A DNA stretch of 64,000 nt from Stentor coeruleus (Eukaryota; Ciliophora; Heterotrichea; Heterotrichida; Stentoridae), in NCBI GenBank assembly GCA_001970955.1, contig MPUH01000104.1, positions 43,042 to 107,041 on the forward strand, written 5' to 3'. Below are positions 49,672 through 59,309 of this stretch, piece by piece. Both the position numbers and the translations under genes were made by a program. The notes beneath the pieces were generated by a model, which was given only the letters and a program-made list of their open reading frames with translations, did no database searches and was not told the DNA's origin. Position 1 is the first letter of the stretch. The number at the start of each line of letters is the position of its first letter.

Positions 49672-51001
49672 AAGCATAACCGACCCTCAGCTACAAAGAA
49701 CCTTTCAAGGCCATCGTTCCTTTATAACCGCAGTGGACTTCCACCCAGATCACAAACAGGCACTCTCAGTCTCAGAAGATTCAACAGTCCACGTATGGCA
49801 TTTTAAGCCCGAAATGAGGCCTTATAATTTTTCAGGTCACAAAAGTGGAATAACTGAAGGGTGCTACAATCCTTCAGGTGAACTAATAGCAACAGCTTCA
49901 AAAGACCATACTGTCCGTCTATGGAAAAATTGTGCTGATGGGAAAAATGTAGTCCTCAAAGCACACTCTGGTCCAGTTCGTAGTGTTAGTTTCTCTACAG
50001 ATGGATCATTACTTTTAACAGGTTCTGATGACAAAACTTTAAAAATCTGGACTGTTTCTGATAGGAAGTTCCAATATTCTATGTTAGGCCATACAAACTG
50101 GATCAAATCAGCAAGGTTTAGTCCTGATGGTAGAATGGCAGCATCAGGTAGTGATGACAAAATAGTAAAAATTTGGGATTTGTCTCAAAAAGATTGTATA
50201 GCTTCTTTTAATGATCATACCAGTGGAGTTAATTGTGTTAGGTTTCATCCTGATGGAACTTGTATTGCTAGTGGGAGTAGTGATCAGAAAATTAAAATCT
50301 GGGATGTGAGATCTCAAAGATTATTACAACATTATGATGCTCATGCTGATAGTGTTAATTGTATTAGTTTTCATCCAACTGGGATGTATTTATTATCAGC
50401 TTCAAATGATGCAACATTGAAAATATGGGATCTTCGTCAAGGGCATATTTTGTATACTTTGTATGGACATGAAAGGTCAGCAACTTCAGTGAAGTTTTCT
50501 GAGAGTGGAGATTATTTTATTTCAGGAGGTGTTGATTCAAGGGTTATGATCTGGAAAAGCAATATGAGCCAAGAAGAAAATGAAAATAATATCGAAATGC
50601 CAAAAAAACCAGTGTCGAAAACTGAAAAACCTCAGACCAAACCTGATGTTGAAAGCAAAAGACCATTTTCTGCTAATAAAACATCATCAGAAAATAATTT
50701 TAGAAAAACTCCTGTACAAGAAATTATGAGAGAAATACCAGAACCTGCCATGGCGAATAAAAAAACTCATTCATTAGGAGAAGATTTTAAAGAAAACATC
50801 GAAAAATCACCAAAGGAAAAAACTTTTAAACCTAAAGCTGAAGAAATCCCAGCTGAAGTATCCGCAACTATAGATAAAATTGTAGGACAATTAGATATAG
50901 TCACAAAAACTCTTATGTTTTTAGAGCAAAGGGTGTCAAAATTTGAAGATCATGTGATGATGCTCTCGGACGTATTAGCAAAAAAATCTCTTAATAAGTA
51001 A
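49631..51001 (+). CDS. POC1: centriole/basal-body WD40 protein POC1
   Basis: The first exon is only the ATG (49631-49633), then a 15-nt intron at 49634-49648 (gtaaaaactatttag). The second exon reads LEAGRLKSSITDPQLQRTFQ and enters the first WD repeat (GHRSFITAVDFHPDHKQALS). Seven WD40 repeats follow, with GH...WD/WHF patterns such as GHTNWIKSARFSPDGRMAAS. A linker of about 110 residues leads to the POC1 C-terminal motif (ATIDKIVGQLDIVTKTLMFL), a coiled coil that binds centriolar partners. POC1 stabilises basal bodies, and Stentor has many thousands of them. Total about 451 residues. RPF2 starts 8 nt after the stop on the same strand. Confidence 0.95.
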
Positions 51002-51009
51002 TCATAGAA

Positions 51010-51807
51010 ATGGTAAAGTCCATAGAGAAAAAGAAAGAAGAAGGAGAGTTGATTGAAACTTTACCTAAAGTGTCAGTGATTATGAAAGGGACTAAAGCGT
51101 CTCCTGAAATAGCCGCTGCGCTTATCATGTTGCATAAGTTTAGGTTACCAGATTCACTTTTGTTGAGTAAAAGACATGAGAACTTGTTTCCTTTTGAAAA
51201 CTCTGAAGTGGTTGAGTCTTTTTTATCACCCAAAGGTGCAAGTCTTTATGTCATCGGCAGCAACTCAAAAAAAAGACCTAGTAACCTGATATTCGGTCGT
51301 TTATTTGATGAACAGACCTTAGATCTAGTTGAATTCCATTTAACAGACTACGAAGAATTACCTTCAAAGTCAGTTTTTCACCCAGGGCAACACCCAATTT
51401 TGATGTTCCAAGGAGAGGGATTTGAAACTGACTACACATTAGCCAGGGTCAAAAATATTTTCTTAGACTTCTTTGGTGGACGTGCTCTGACTAAAGTTGA
51501 CACAAGAGGTATAGATAAACTTATTACTTTTACAGTAACACAAGACCAGAAAATTCATTTTCGGTGTTATCAGCTACCTGAAGTTAAAGAGATCTTTTGC
51601 AAGTTTACTTTGACTTTGAGGAGGAGTAGAATTGCTGACCCAGAAAAGTTTAAAGAAGCTTGTAAAGATCCGAAGTTGATGAGAAAGAAGAAGAATATTA
51701 AGACAAATGCTTTGAAGGAAAAACGTGGACAAGTACATGTACAACAGCAGGAAATTAGCACGATTGCATTGAAGAAACGCAAACCAAAAATTAAACCTGA
51801 GACTTAA
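51010..51807 (+). CDS. RPF2: ribosome production factor 2 homologue (Brix domain)
   Basis: 265 residues. Brix-domain marks are present: KFRLPDSLLLSKRHENLFPF, GSNSKKRPSNLIFGRLFDEQ, VKNIFLDFFGGRALTKVDTR and RCYQLPEVKEIF, followed by the basic C-terminal region (RRSRIADPEKFKEACKDPKL). RPF2, with RRS1, brings the 5S RNP into pre-60S particles in the nucleolus. Length is slightly short against animal RPF2 but the Brix core is whole. Its ATG is only 8 nt after the POC1 stop, so its promoter must lie inside POC1 coding sequence, or the two are co-transcribed. Confidence 0.93.
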   Translation: MVKSIEKKKEEGELIETLPKVSVIMKGTKASPEIAAALIMLHKFRLPDSLLLSKRHENLFPFENSEVVESFLSPKGASLYVIGSNSKKRPSNLIFGRLFDEQTLDLVEFHLTDYEELPSKSVFHPGQHPILMFQGEGFETDYTLARVKNIFLDFFGGRALTKVDTRGIDKLITFTVTQDQKIHFRCYQLPEVKEIFCKFTLTLRRSRIADPEKFKEACKDPKLMRKKKNIKTNALKEKRGQVHVQQQEISTIALKKRKPKIKPET

Positions 51808-52318
51808 ATAAAATTGATTTCTGTTGTCGAAGTTTTTTTTAAATCGCTAATTGTTTTTTTGAATTCTGATTTTTATATTAAAACTTAAATAAATACTAAA
51901 TATTTCTACATGATAAGAGTTAGGTCTTAAGGTATATTTTTTTGTTGTTTNATAAATACTAAATATTTCTACATGATAAGAGTTAGGTCTTAAGGTATAC
52001 TTTAGAAAATTTTAAAATTTGGAAGAAAAAAATAGTAAAGAATGAAAGGGGGAAGGAGGGAAAATAGTACTGATTGTTTGAATATTGCATTGCTAAATCA
52101 ATGAAATTAAAGTTAAGACTTAAAGGTATATTTTTTTGTTGTTCTTAGTATAAAATTTATTTCATCCAATTTATAGCATCAAATTTTCTATAAAAAAAGA
52201 ATCTTAACTTTCTAATAAAATTATTAGATTATCATAAAACAAAAATATATTAAGACTTAATCTATATCTTCATAATTGGGAAATAAAAAATAAATCCTTT
52301 CTAATTATAAATAGTTAT
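51808..52318. other. convergent intergenic region with assembly gap
   Basis: 511 bp between convergent RPF2 and the oxygenase gene. Contains the third N-flanked duplication, a G/A-rich patch (about 52038-52062) and a third related T-rich motif (GGTATATTTTTTTGTTGTT at about 52126-52144). Confidence 0.6.
51889..51999. repeat. 48-bp duplication flanking a single N
   Basis: 51889-51936 is repeated exactly at 51952-51999; an N lies at 51951. The short tail before the N (GGTATATTTTTTTGTTGTT) also recurs at about 52126, so the left contig end may truly belong with that later copy. Confidence 0.85.
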
Positions 52319-53359
52319 CTAATTTTTATAGAACTCACTTATAAGTCTTGAATGAAAATCTCCATACCTTAAAGTTCCTTTTTCACCATAATATTCTGAA
52401 TAGCAGCTTCCTTCAGTTCTTGAAACTTTTGTTTTAGGATCCGGTTGAAGACAAAATATAATTGAAGTCCTTGAGCTTCCTTCATACATATTATCTTGAG
52501 GACTAACAACATTATGAATAGGACCTTTAACTTTACCATTAGATATAGATTGCATTGCTTCTCCAAACAGAATGACAATTGTCCCTTTAACAGCTGGTAA
52601 ATTAAGTATTTTTCCATTCATATTAACTTGTAATCCAATATATCCGTTTTCAGCTGGTAGTTGATTTATCATAGTGAAAAAATCGAAATCAACATGCGGA
52701 CCTAATCTTTGAGTTTGATGAGATTTATCACCTAAAGCAACATATTCTTGTAGTTTAAGTAAATGATCACCTACCTTTAAATTATTCCAATCTATAACAT
52801 CTTGGATTCCTGCATTTTCAATTGCTAACTCAGCTATTTCTTTAGATAACTTTAAAGTTTTTTTATAATATCTTTTCCAAAGTTTCTGAAAAGTTAAATC
52901 TGGATAAACATTATCAGCCGGCCCCCAAGAGAAACTAATATGTGCATCAATTTCATTAGTTTTTTCATGGTCGAAGATTTGCGCTGATTTCTCTCTTCCA
53001 AAACCTTTATATCCTCTCATAATTCCTTTATAAGGATGGACCATTTTGCTCTTTACCTCTTCGGATTGAGTAAATAATTTTCTAGTGATATTTACTAAAT
53101 CTTCTGATTCTTTGTTTGAAAATAAGTGATTTTTGATGTAGACACAACGAGCAGTCTCAAAAGCTTGCTTAAAACTAGAATTTTTTTCGTGTTGAGACAT
53201 TGACTGTAAATCGATTAAAGGAATTTCAGAAGGGATATCACTTTCAGAATACCATTTAAGCTTATCAATGTTTATTTGAGTTAATAGCTTATTGAGTGGC
53301 TCTGTGCTAGAAAATAATCTTCTGGTGACTGATCTAATACTTGATGCCATGATAGCCAT
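52319..53359 (-). CDS. 2-oxoglutarate/Fe(II)-dependent oxygenase, isopenicillin N synthase-like
   Basis: 346 residues. The N terminus (MAIMASSIRSVTRRLFSS) is basic, Ser-rich and lacks acids, like a mitochondrial targeting peptide. The body follows the IPNS-like fold: SEIPLIDLQS, FETARCVYIKNH, then the jelly roll with Fe ligands His222 and Asp224 (LGPHVDFDFFT) and His282 (KGPIHNVVS), and the 2-oxoglutarate-binding RxS (Arg297/Ser299 in GSSRTSIIFC). All catalytic residues are present, so it should be an active oxygenase. The substrate is unknown; the family hydroxylates or desaturates small molecules. Confidence 0.9.
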   Translation of the reverse strand: MAIMASSIRSVTRRLFSSTEPLNKLLTQINIDKLKWYSESDIPSEIPLIDLQSMSQHEKNSSFKQAFETARCVYIKNHLFSNKESEDLVNITRKLFTQSEEVKSKMVHPYKGIMRGYKGFGREKSAQIFDHEKTNEIDAHISFSWGPADNVYPDLTFQKLWKRYYKKTLKLSKEIAELAIENAGIQDVIDWNNLKVGDHLLKLQEYVALGDKSHQTQRLGPHVDFDFFTMINQLPAENGYIGLQVNMNGKILNLPAVKGTIVILFGEAMQSISNGKVKGPIHNVVSPQDNMYEGSSRTSIIFCLQPDPKTKVSRTEGSCYSEYYGEKGTLRYGDFHSRLISEFYKN

Positions 53360-54024
53360 AATTTTTAATGAAGTATTAAATACGATGAAGCTATAAAATG
53401 AAGATGTTTTAAATCTTTTAAAATTATATTTTTTTTTATGGTAAATTTACTTTGCTTGGTATAAGCATTTGGTATCACCTTGTTTTCTTCAAATATTATT
53501 TTAGGATCAGTAGGTTAGATACTTTATGTTAATCTTTTATTCAATTTAGTCCGTAGATTAACTTTAATATAATCACAAAATACATATACTTCGGCTTTTT
53601 CCTAGAATCTATTAGCATAAAAAGCTAAAGGTAAAAATATTTGCTTATAAATGTAAAAATAATTAAAAACTTCACTACTATCAGAATCTACTATAATTTC
53701 ACAATACCTCAGACCACCTATTTTCTAATCTCTTATCCATAATATCATAATCTTCACAAAAAGCAACACCTTATTCCAACCTCTAACCAATTTAACCCAT
53801 ATTCTATAAATCAAAGCCCAGTATTTAAAATTTCAATCAAACCATCTAAAAAACCCTTATCAAACCCATAAATCCTCCAAAAAATGACAATCCAACTCCT
53901 ATTTCTTCTATTTTCCCCTCAGCCTGCCACCCTTTTAATATCCTACATCATCTTAAAATTATCTTTAAATCTAAAATCCTACCCAATTTTCCATCACAAC
54001 CTTTTCCATATATAATTTTTTATC
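53360..54024. other. divergent intergenic region
   Basis: 665 bp between the divergent oxygenase and PP2A genes, presumably holding both promoters. C-rich, G-poor sequence on the PP2A side; no other feature. Confidence 0.5.
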
Positions 54025-55761
54025 ATGGGTAACAACTAACCAGATTCAAGTGCTCTTGACCTCCTAAAAGAAGAAATGAACAATGAAGAAACCTATATCA
54101 AAGTCAACAGTATCCATAGGCTTAAAACCATAGCTACAGTAATTGGCCCAGATGCTGTGAAACAACAACTTATGCCATACCTTACAAGTAAAATCTACAT
54201 AGCCCTAATCCATGAAGATGAAGAAGTTTTATTTGCTTTAGCAGAATCTTTAGGAAGTATTTATTCTTTTGTCCAATCATCACCAAATAGTTTATTAAAT
54301 TTATTAGAAACCTTAGCAGGTTTAGATGAAACTGTAGTCCGTGATCAATCTGTAAAGACTTTAAATGATATCTCAAAGACTTTATCAGATAATGATATGA
54401 TAAATATATTTATCCCAATAGTCATGAAATTATCAGCAGCTGAGAATTTTTCTTCCCGTGTTTCAGCTTGTGGGCTTTTTGCATCAGCATATCCACGGGC
54501 TGGTGCTATGAAAGAGAAACTTCGAAATAAATTCTTAGAATTAAGTCATGAAGATACCCCAATGGTTAGAAGAGCAGCTGTTATTGAAATGAGAAAATTT
54601 GCTAGGGTTCTTGAAAAAGCTTTTTTAGTCTCAGATATTATCCCTGATCTAAGAAACCTAGCTCAAGATGAACAAGATCAAGTTCGCACTTTATGTATAG
54701 ACAGTCTTATAGAAGTAGCCAAGTTATTAAGTAAAGAAGAAAATAAACTTCATACACTTCCTTTGATATTAGTTATCGGAGATGATAAATCTTGGAAAGT
54801 TCGATATCATTTTGCTCAAAAATTCCCTGCTATTGCCCAAGCTTTAGGAAAAGATATAACAGAAAGTTCTCTTATTCAAACTTTTGTCCAATTATTAAGG
54901 GATAATGAAGCTGATGTTAAAACAACTGCTTTAGAATCTTTAAGGTCTACTTTACATTTTATATCAAGAGATAGAGTTCAAACATTAGTTTTCCCTACTA
55001 TAGAAGGTGTTGTAGAAGATAACTCATTACCACCTAAAGTTAAGAAAAATTGCGCTGCTGCTTTATCTGATTTAGGTGGGTCATTAGGTAAAGATTTCGC
55101 TTGTACAAAACTTATGCCAATAGTTTTATCATTAATCAATGATGATAATTATGAAGTAAAACTCAATATAATACAAGGACTTGGAAAATTAGCTTCAACT
55201 ATTGGTAATGATTTAATGAGTTCAAATTTATGTAATATTCTTATGACATTATCTAAAGATTCCCCACAATGGAGATTAAGAGAAGCTGTTATAAAATCAT
55301 GTGTTGATATATGCAAACAACTTGGTGATGAGATTTTCACAAGGTCTTTACAAGATATTTATTTTAATTTTCTTATAGACCCTATATGTGAAATTCGTAA
55401 TTCAGGTGTTCAAACTTTAACTGAAGTTGTTAGTTTATTAGGTGATGATTGGGTTACTGCAGAACTTTTACCAAAACTTCAAGATATATATCATCAAAGG
55501 AATTCTGTATTTAGAATCACTGTACTTCATGCTTTATCTAAATTAAATCTTACAGTTGATCAATTAACAACTATGGTTTATTATGCTGCTAAAGATAATG
55601 TTCCGAATGTTCGTTTGGTTTTATGTAAAGTCATGAAAGAAATAAGTGCTAAATCAGATATTTCATCTTTAAAAAAGTAGGATTTATATAGTGTTTTACA
55701 AGAACTATCTAAAGATGCTGATAAAGATGTTAGATTTTATGCACTTGCGGCTTTAAGATAA
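54025..55761 (+). CDS. PPP2R1: protein phosphatase 2A scaffold subunit A (PR65), HEAT repeats
   Basis: Three exons: 4 nt (ATGG), intron 54029-54043 (gtaacaactaaccag), a 1,633-nt exon, intron 55677-55691 (gtaggatttatatag) and a 70-nt exon; total 568 residues. The spliced N terminus is MDSSALDLLKEEMNNEETYI and the last exon adds the final HEAT helix (NVLQELSKDADKDVRFYALA). About fifteen HEAT repeats fill the chain, for example RDQSVKTLNDISKTLSD and LSHEDTPMVRRAAVIEMRKF. The subunit holds the PP2A catalytic C and regulatory B subunits. Length is close to the usual 589. Without the introns the protein would lack its first and last residues. Confidence 0.97.
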
Positions 55762-55797
55762 TTAGACTTACATAATTTATTAAGTTTATGGGTACAC

Positions 55798-57006
55798 TTA
55801 GTCTACAAGGGTGATAGTTTTTACTAATGTACTAACACGGTCATTAGCAAATAAAGTCTGTCCTTGTTTTTTTGTCCTCTTTTGCGACTTGAGTTTTCTG
55901 ACCATAAAAGGAGATTCACCGATTTCAGAAGTAATTTTGTATCTGGTCTATATAAAAATTACACAATCAGTGTCAAAGACTGTATTACTTTTTAAAGCCA
56001 TGAGGTCTGGGAAAAAGTTGTCGTTGTTTTGGGTTTTAAGGAACTGCTCTCCATCTTCATCTTCATCTATATCTTCAGAGTTATATTGTTGTTCCATATA
56101 TTGGCGGATTTTAGAATTACGCAATTGGATTGTGTTTTGTTTGACTGGACTACAATCAGAAATTTTGCTTGTTTTCAATGAGATTTGTTGGTTTAAAATT
56201 GCTAAACGCTCGATTTCATCGCTTATATCATTTGTTGTCCTAGCATTCGGGTCTTTTGGACACTCAGTAAAAGTATGCCCATTATGTTTACAACTCTATA
56301 TATTATATACTGTGCATAAAACTTTTTTATCTGTAGTTACAAGTACATCATCTTTTATAATATTATCATATTCTTCTTTAGATTCATGCATACATACTTT
56401 ACATCCTAATGCATTTTTATCTTTTTTCCCACAACACCACCATATACCTGAATATTGTGATGAATGGATTTTACAAGACCAGTTATAATTTTCTTCTTCT
56501 TTATAAATTTTTTTACAATTTTTACATACCTTTTCTTCTTCAGCTTCCACTTGGCGGAATTTCACTTGTTTTACACGTTGTCTAAGCTTTTCATATTCTT
56601 CTGATAGGATTTTATAGTTGTATTCTGATGTTTCAAGTTTAGCTTTAAGCTTTTCTCTTTCTTCTGTTAGACTATCGTTGAGTTCTTTCATTCGAAGCAT
56701 TTTTTCTTTGTTTTTTGATAAGACTTTTTCTTGATCATTCGCTAAAAGATTCTTGGCTTCAGATAATTGTTCCATTCGGTATTTCATATCATCTCTTATC
56801 ATAATGATTTCAAGATACTTTTTTTCACTGGTTTCATAAGCTTCTTGTAATTTTTTAGCATATTTTATAAGTTTTTCTATCACCTCATCTTTTGCTGAAT
56901 TTTCGCTTTTTTGACCAAGAATATTATCCATACTTGAGTATAAATTAGCTAATTTATCTTTGATAATTTGATTTTCAATAACAATAAGATTAAAAAGATG
57001 TGACAT
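55798..57006 (-). CDS. coiled-coil/Cys-rich protein (possibly continuous with the 57061-57762 ORF)
   Basis: Three exons with introns 56296-56310 (gtatataatatatag) and 55948-55962 (gtaatttttatatag); 392 residues from ATG at 57006. A coiled coil (about 1-145; SEKKYLEIIMIRDDMKYRME) leads into a Cys/His-rich module (CKNCKKIYKEEENYNWSCKI, IWWCCGKKDKNALGCKVCMH, then after the splice CTSCKHNGHTFTECP), which probably binds zinc. The last exons are disordered and acidic, then basic (RKLKSQKRTKKQGQ). The frame upstream of the ATG stays open for 18 codons to a TAA and then enters the next coiled-coil ORF in the same phase, so the two may be one gene. Function unknown. Convergent with PP2A A, 36 bp away. 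Confidence 0.8.
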
Positions 57007-57060
57007 GCCAATAAGTTCAGATTTTAGTTTGTTTTTCAGAGTTAAGGGAATACATATAAT

Positions 57061-57762
57061 TTATAATCGGATATCATTTATATTACGTTCTGCATGAAGA
57101 TCTTCAGAAATTTCATGGATTTTTTCTTCACTTGCTTGATTAAGTCTTTTATAATGTTCGAATTGTTTGTGTATAAAGTAGTATTTCATTTCACTTGAGT
57201 GGGAATTTTTACTATATTGATGGATTTGCAGTTTACATGTTTCATAGTTTATAAGTACATCTTGACTTAAAGCTTTAAGATAATCAATTTCAGCTTGTAA
57301 TTCATATTTTTCTTGTTCGGAAATAGCTTGTTTTTCTTCAGCTGCAACAAGTTTTTTGTTAGTGTTTTCAAGTTCTTTAAGAAGTTTTTCGCTTAATTTG
57401 AGCTCTTTGTAAACTGTACTTTCGGCTGTGCTATCACGACTTGCATTAAGATCAGCATTTGTTAGACCTAAAGCATGTTGTCTAGAAAGGTTTAATTCAT
57501 GGATTTTAGTTTTTTCAAACATGGGAAGAAGGTAATTTTTTACTACTGTTGCGGCTGTGACTGGGTCAACTTGAAGCTCTTTGTATTTGTGACGAGATTT
57601 AACTTTAGCTAGCATTGAATTATTAAGAGATGGACTTGTTGAGTAGTTAATGAGCTTTGGAAGCTTCTCGATTTTTTGATATGAGAAACTGTTTTCTGTC
57701 TTTGGTATTGAACGCTTTTGGGACATTGGAAAAGAAGGTGATGAACTGCTAAGAAAAGACAT
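57061..57762 (-). CDS. coiled-coil protein, probable N-terminal part of the downstream gene
   Basis: 233 residues from MSFLSSSSPSFPMSQKRSIP. The N-terminal third is Ser/Pro/Lys-rich; residues about 120-230 form a coiled coil (KLSEKLLKELENTNKKLVAA, YELQAEIDYLKALSQDVLI). It ends in TAA at 57061-57063 in the middle of helical sequence (AERNINDIRL). The next 18 codons in the same frame are open and lead into the ORF starting at 57006. No 15- or 16-nt intron with an AG end lies between. Either two genes 54 bp apart or one gene with an in-frame TAA at a Gln-compatible place. Confidence 0.7.
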   Translation of the reverse strand: MSFLSSSSPSFPMSQKRSIPKTENSFSYQKIEKLPKLINYSTSPSLNNSMLAKVKSRHKYKELQVDPVTAATVVKNYLLPMFEKTKIHELNLSRQHALGLTNADLNASRDSTAESTVYKELKLSEKLLKELENTNKKLVAAEEKQAISEQEKYELQAEIDYLKALSQDVLINYETCKLQIHQYSKNSHSSEMKYYFIHKQFEHYKRLNQASEEKIHEISEDLHAERNINDIRL

Positions 57763-59309
57763 TATTATTTATAGGAGTTTTAATATTTTAAGTAATTGCT
57801 GAGGTAATTAACATAGGGAAATTGGATGAATGAAGTTTATATAGTTGAGCATTTTATGATATTCATCAGCAAGTTTAGAAGATAAAATATGCTGATATTA
57901 ATGAGGTTTAATAAATATATTTTCAAATGCTATAATTATATTATCTAGAAAAATGAAAATATAAATTCAAAAAGATTCATTGTTTTACTAGAAAACTCAA
58001 TAAATATTTTAGTTGATACAAAGTTATGTAGTTTTTATGCTTATTTTCATTATATATAATTAAATAATATTATAAGGGAAAAAATAGGAGAAATAGCAAA
58101 AAACCATATTTGTAACCTATTACTTATATTATAATACTAAATCAGATTTACCATAAATTATTAGTTTTTTACTATATATAAAACTTAATCTTTTTATTTT
58201 TATAGGAATTAGTGTTAAAGTAGCTTCAAAAATAAGTGCTGATGAAATTATAATTACAATGTAAAAACAAAAAAGGAAAATGATCTGCTTTATGTTATTC
58301 TTTAAGATATAACTGTTTAATTTTTTATGAGAAATTATTTAGAAAACTGATTTTAAGATATCATAAACTATGATTAAGATTTAAAATGCATTAATCCTTT
58401 TTATTTTTTTATCCTTTTATCTTATACTATTATATATTAATCTTTAAATCATTTTCTAATTTTCTCAAAGTAATTATTGATTAAATGTCATATTTCATAA
58501 CTAAGCAAAATATAAAAAATTGGTTAATAAAGTTAAAATATCTTCTATTAAGATTTTTTACGTATGTAATCAATCTTAAATTTTCATAAAAAATATCAAT
58601 TTCTATATAATATTATGATTATAGATTAGGTATATTAAGTTTTCTTTGTATATACAATTTTAAATATTAAAAACGAATCAAGAGAGTTAAAATATTTTAA
58701 AATCTAAGTGAATATCTTAAAAAAAAAGCACTTGCAAACTAATAAAATTACTAAAACAAATATTTTACCTATGCTGCAATTAAAATATTCTCAGATTTAA
58801 GAATATATTTGAGTATCAGTATATTTAATTTTTGCAAAGGCCATTTGATCATAATACTAAAATAATAAACCTTAATTATATCTTTCTTGAAGAAAAAACT
58901 ATATAATATACACACAAATAAAAAAATATTTTAACTTAAACAAAATTCCACACTATATTATATAAATAATTTACTCGTATATAAATATACACACAAATAA
59001 AAAAATATTTTAACTTAAACAAAATGATACACTTCTCATCATCTTTAATAATGTGCTCGTTAACTTTTCCCACCATATAGCATATCATATTTTTCATATC
59101 CCATATATTTTTAACAATTTATATCTTTCTTAACTTATATAATTTTAACAGCTTATTTTTATATTACTAAAATTATATTTTCACAATAAATAGAATAAAA
59201 AGATTTCGCAATATAAAGTCTTAAACCCATTATAGTCTCATGAAATTATTCAATTTTATCCTAACAAAGTCCTAAAGGTAAATATTATGGTTCAAAAAAA
59301 GGCGAAAGA
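57763..59309. other. long AT-rich divergent intergenic region
   Basis: About 1.55 kb, the longest gene-free stretch in the window, between the coiled-coil gene and the ferlin. Extremely AT-rich, with no supported ORF on either strand and no RNA gene seen. A 42-bp direct repeat lies near its right end. Confidence 0.6.
58905..59025. repeat. 42-bp direct repeat, 79-bp period
   Basis: 58905-58946 (AATATACACACAAATAAAAA and onward) is repeated exactly at 58984-59025, with 37 bp of other AT-rich sequence between. It lies about 300 bp upstream of the ferlin start. Confidence 0.85.

Noticed and set aside
55671-55700. In-frame TAG in PP2A subunit A as a recoded stop
   Set aside because: The TAG lies inside a canonical 15-nt intron (gtaggatttatatag); removing it restores the last HEAT helix.
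55811-56488. 225-codon plus-strand ORF
   Set aside because: It is antisense to the spliced Cys-rich gene, whose introns and zinc-binding pattern support the minus strand.
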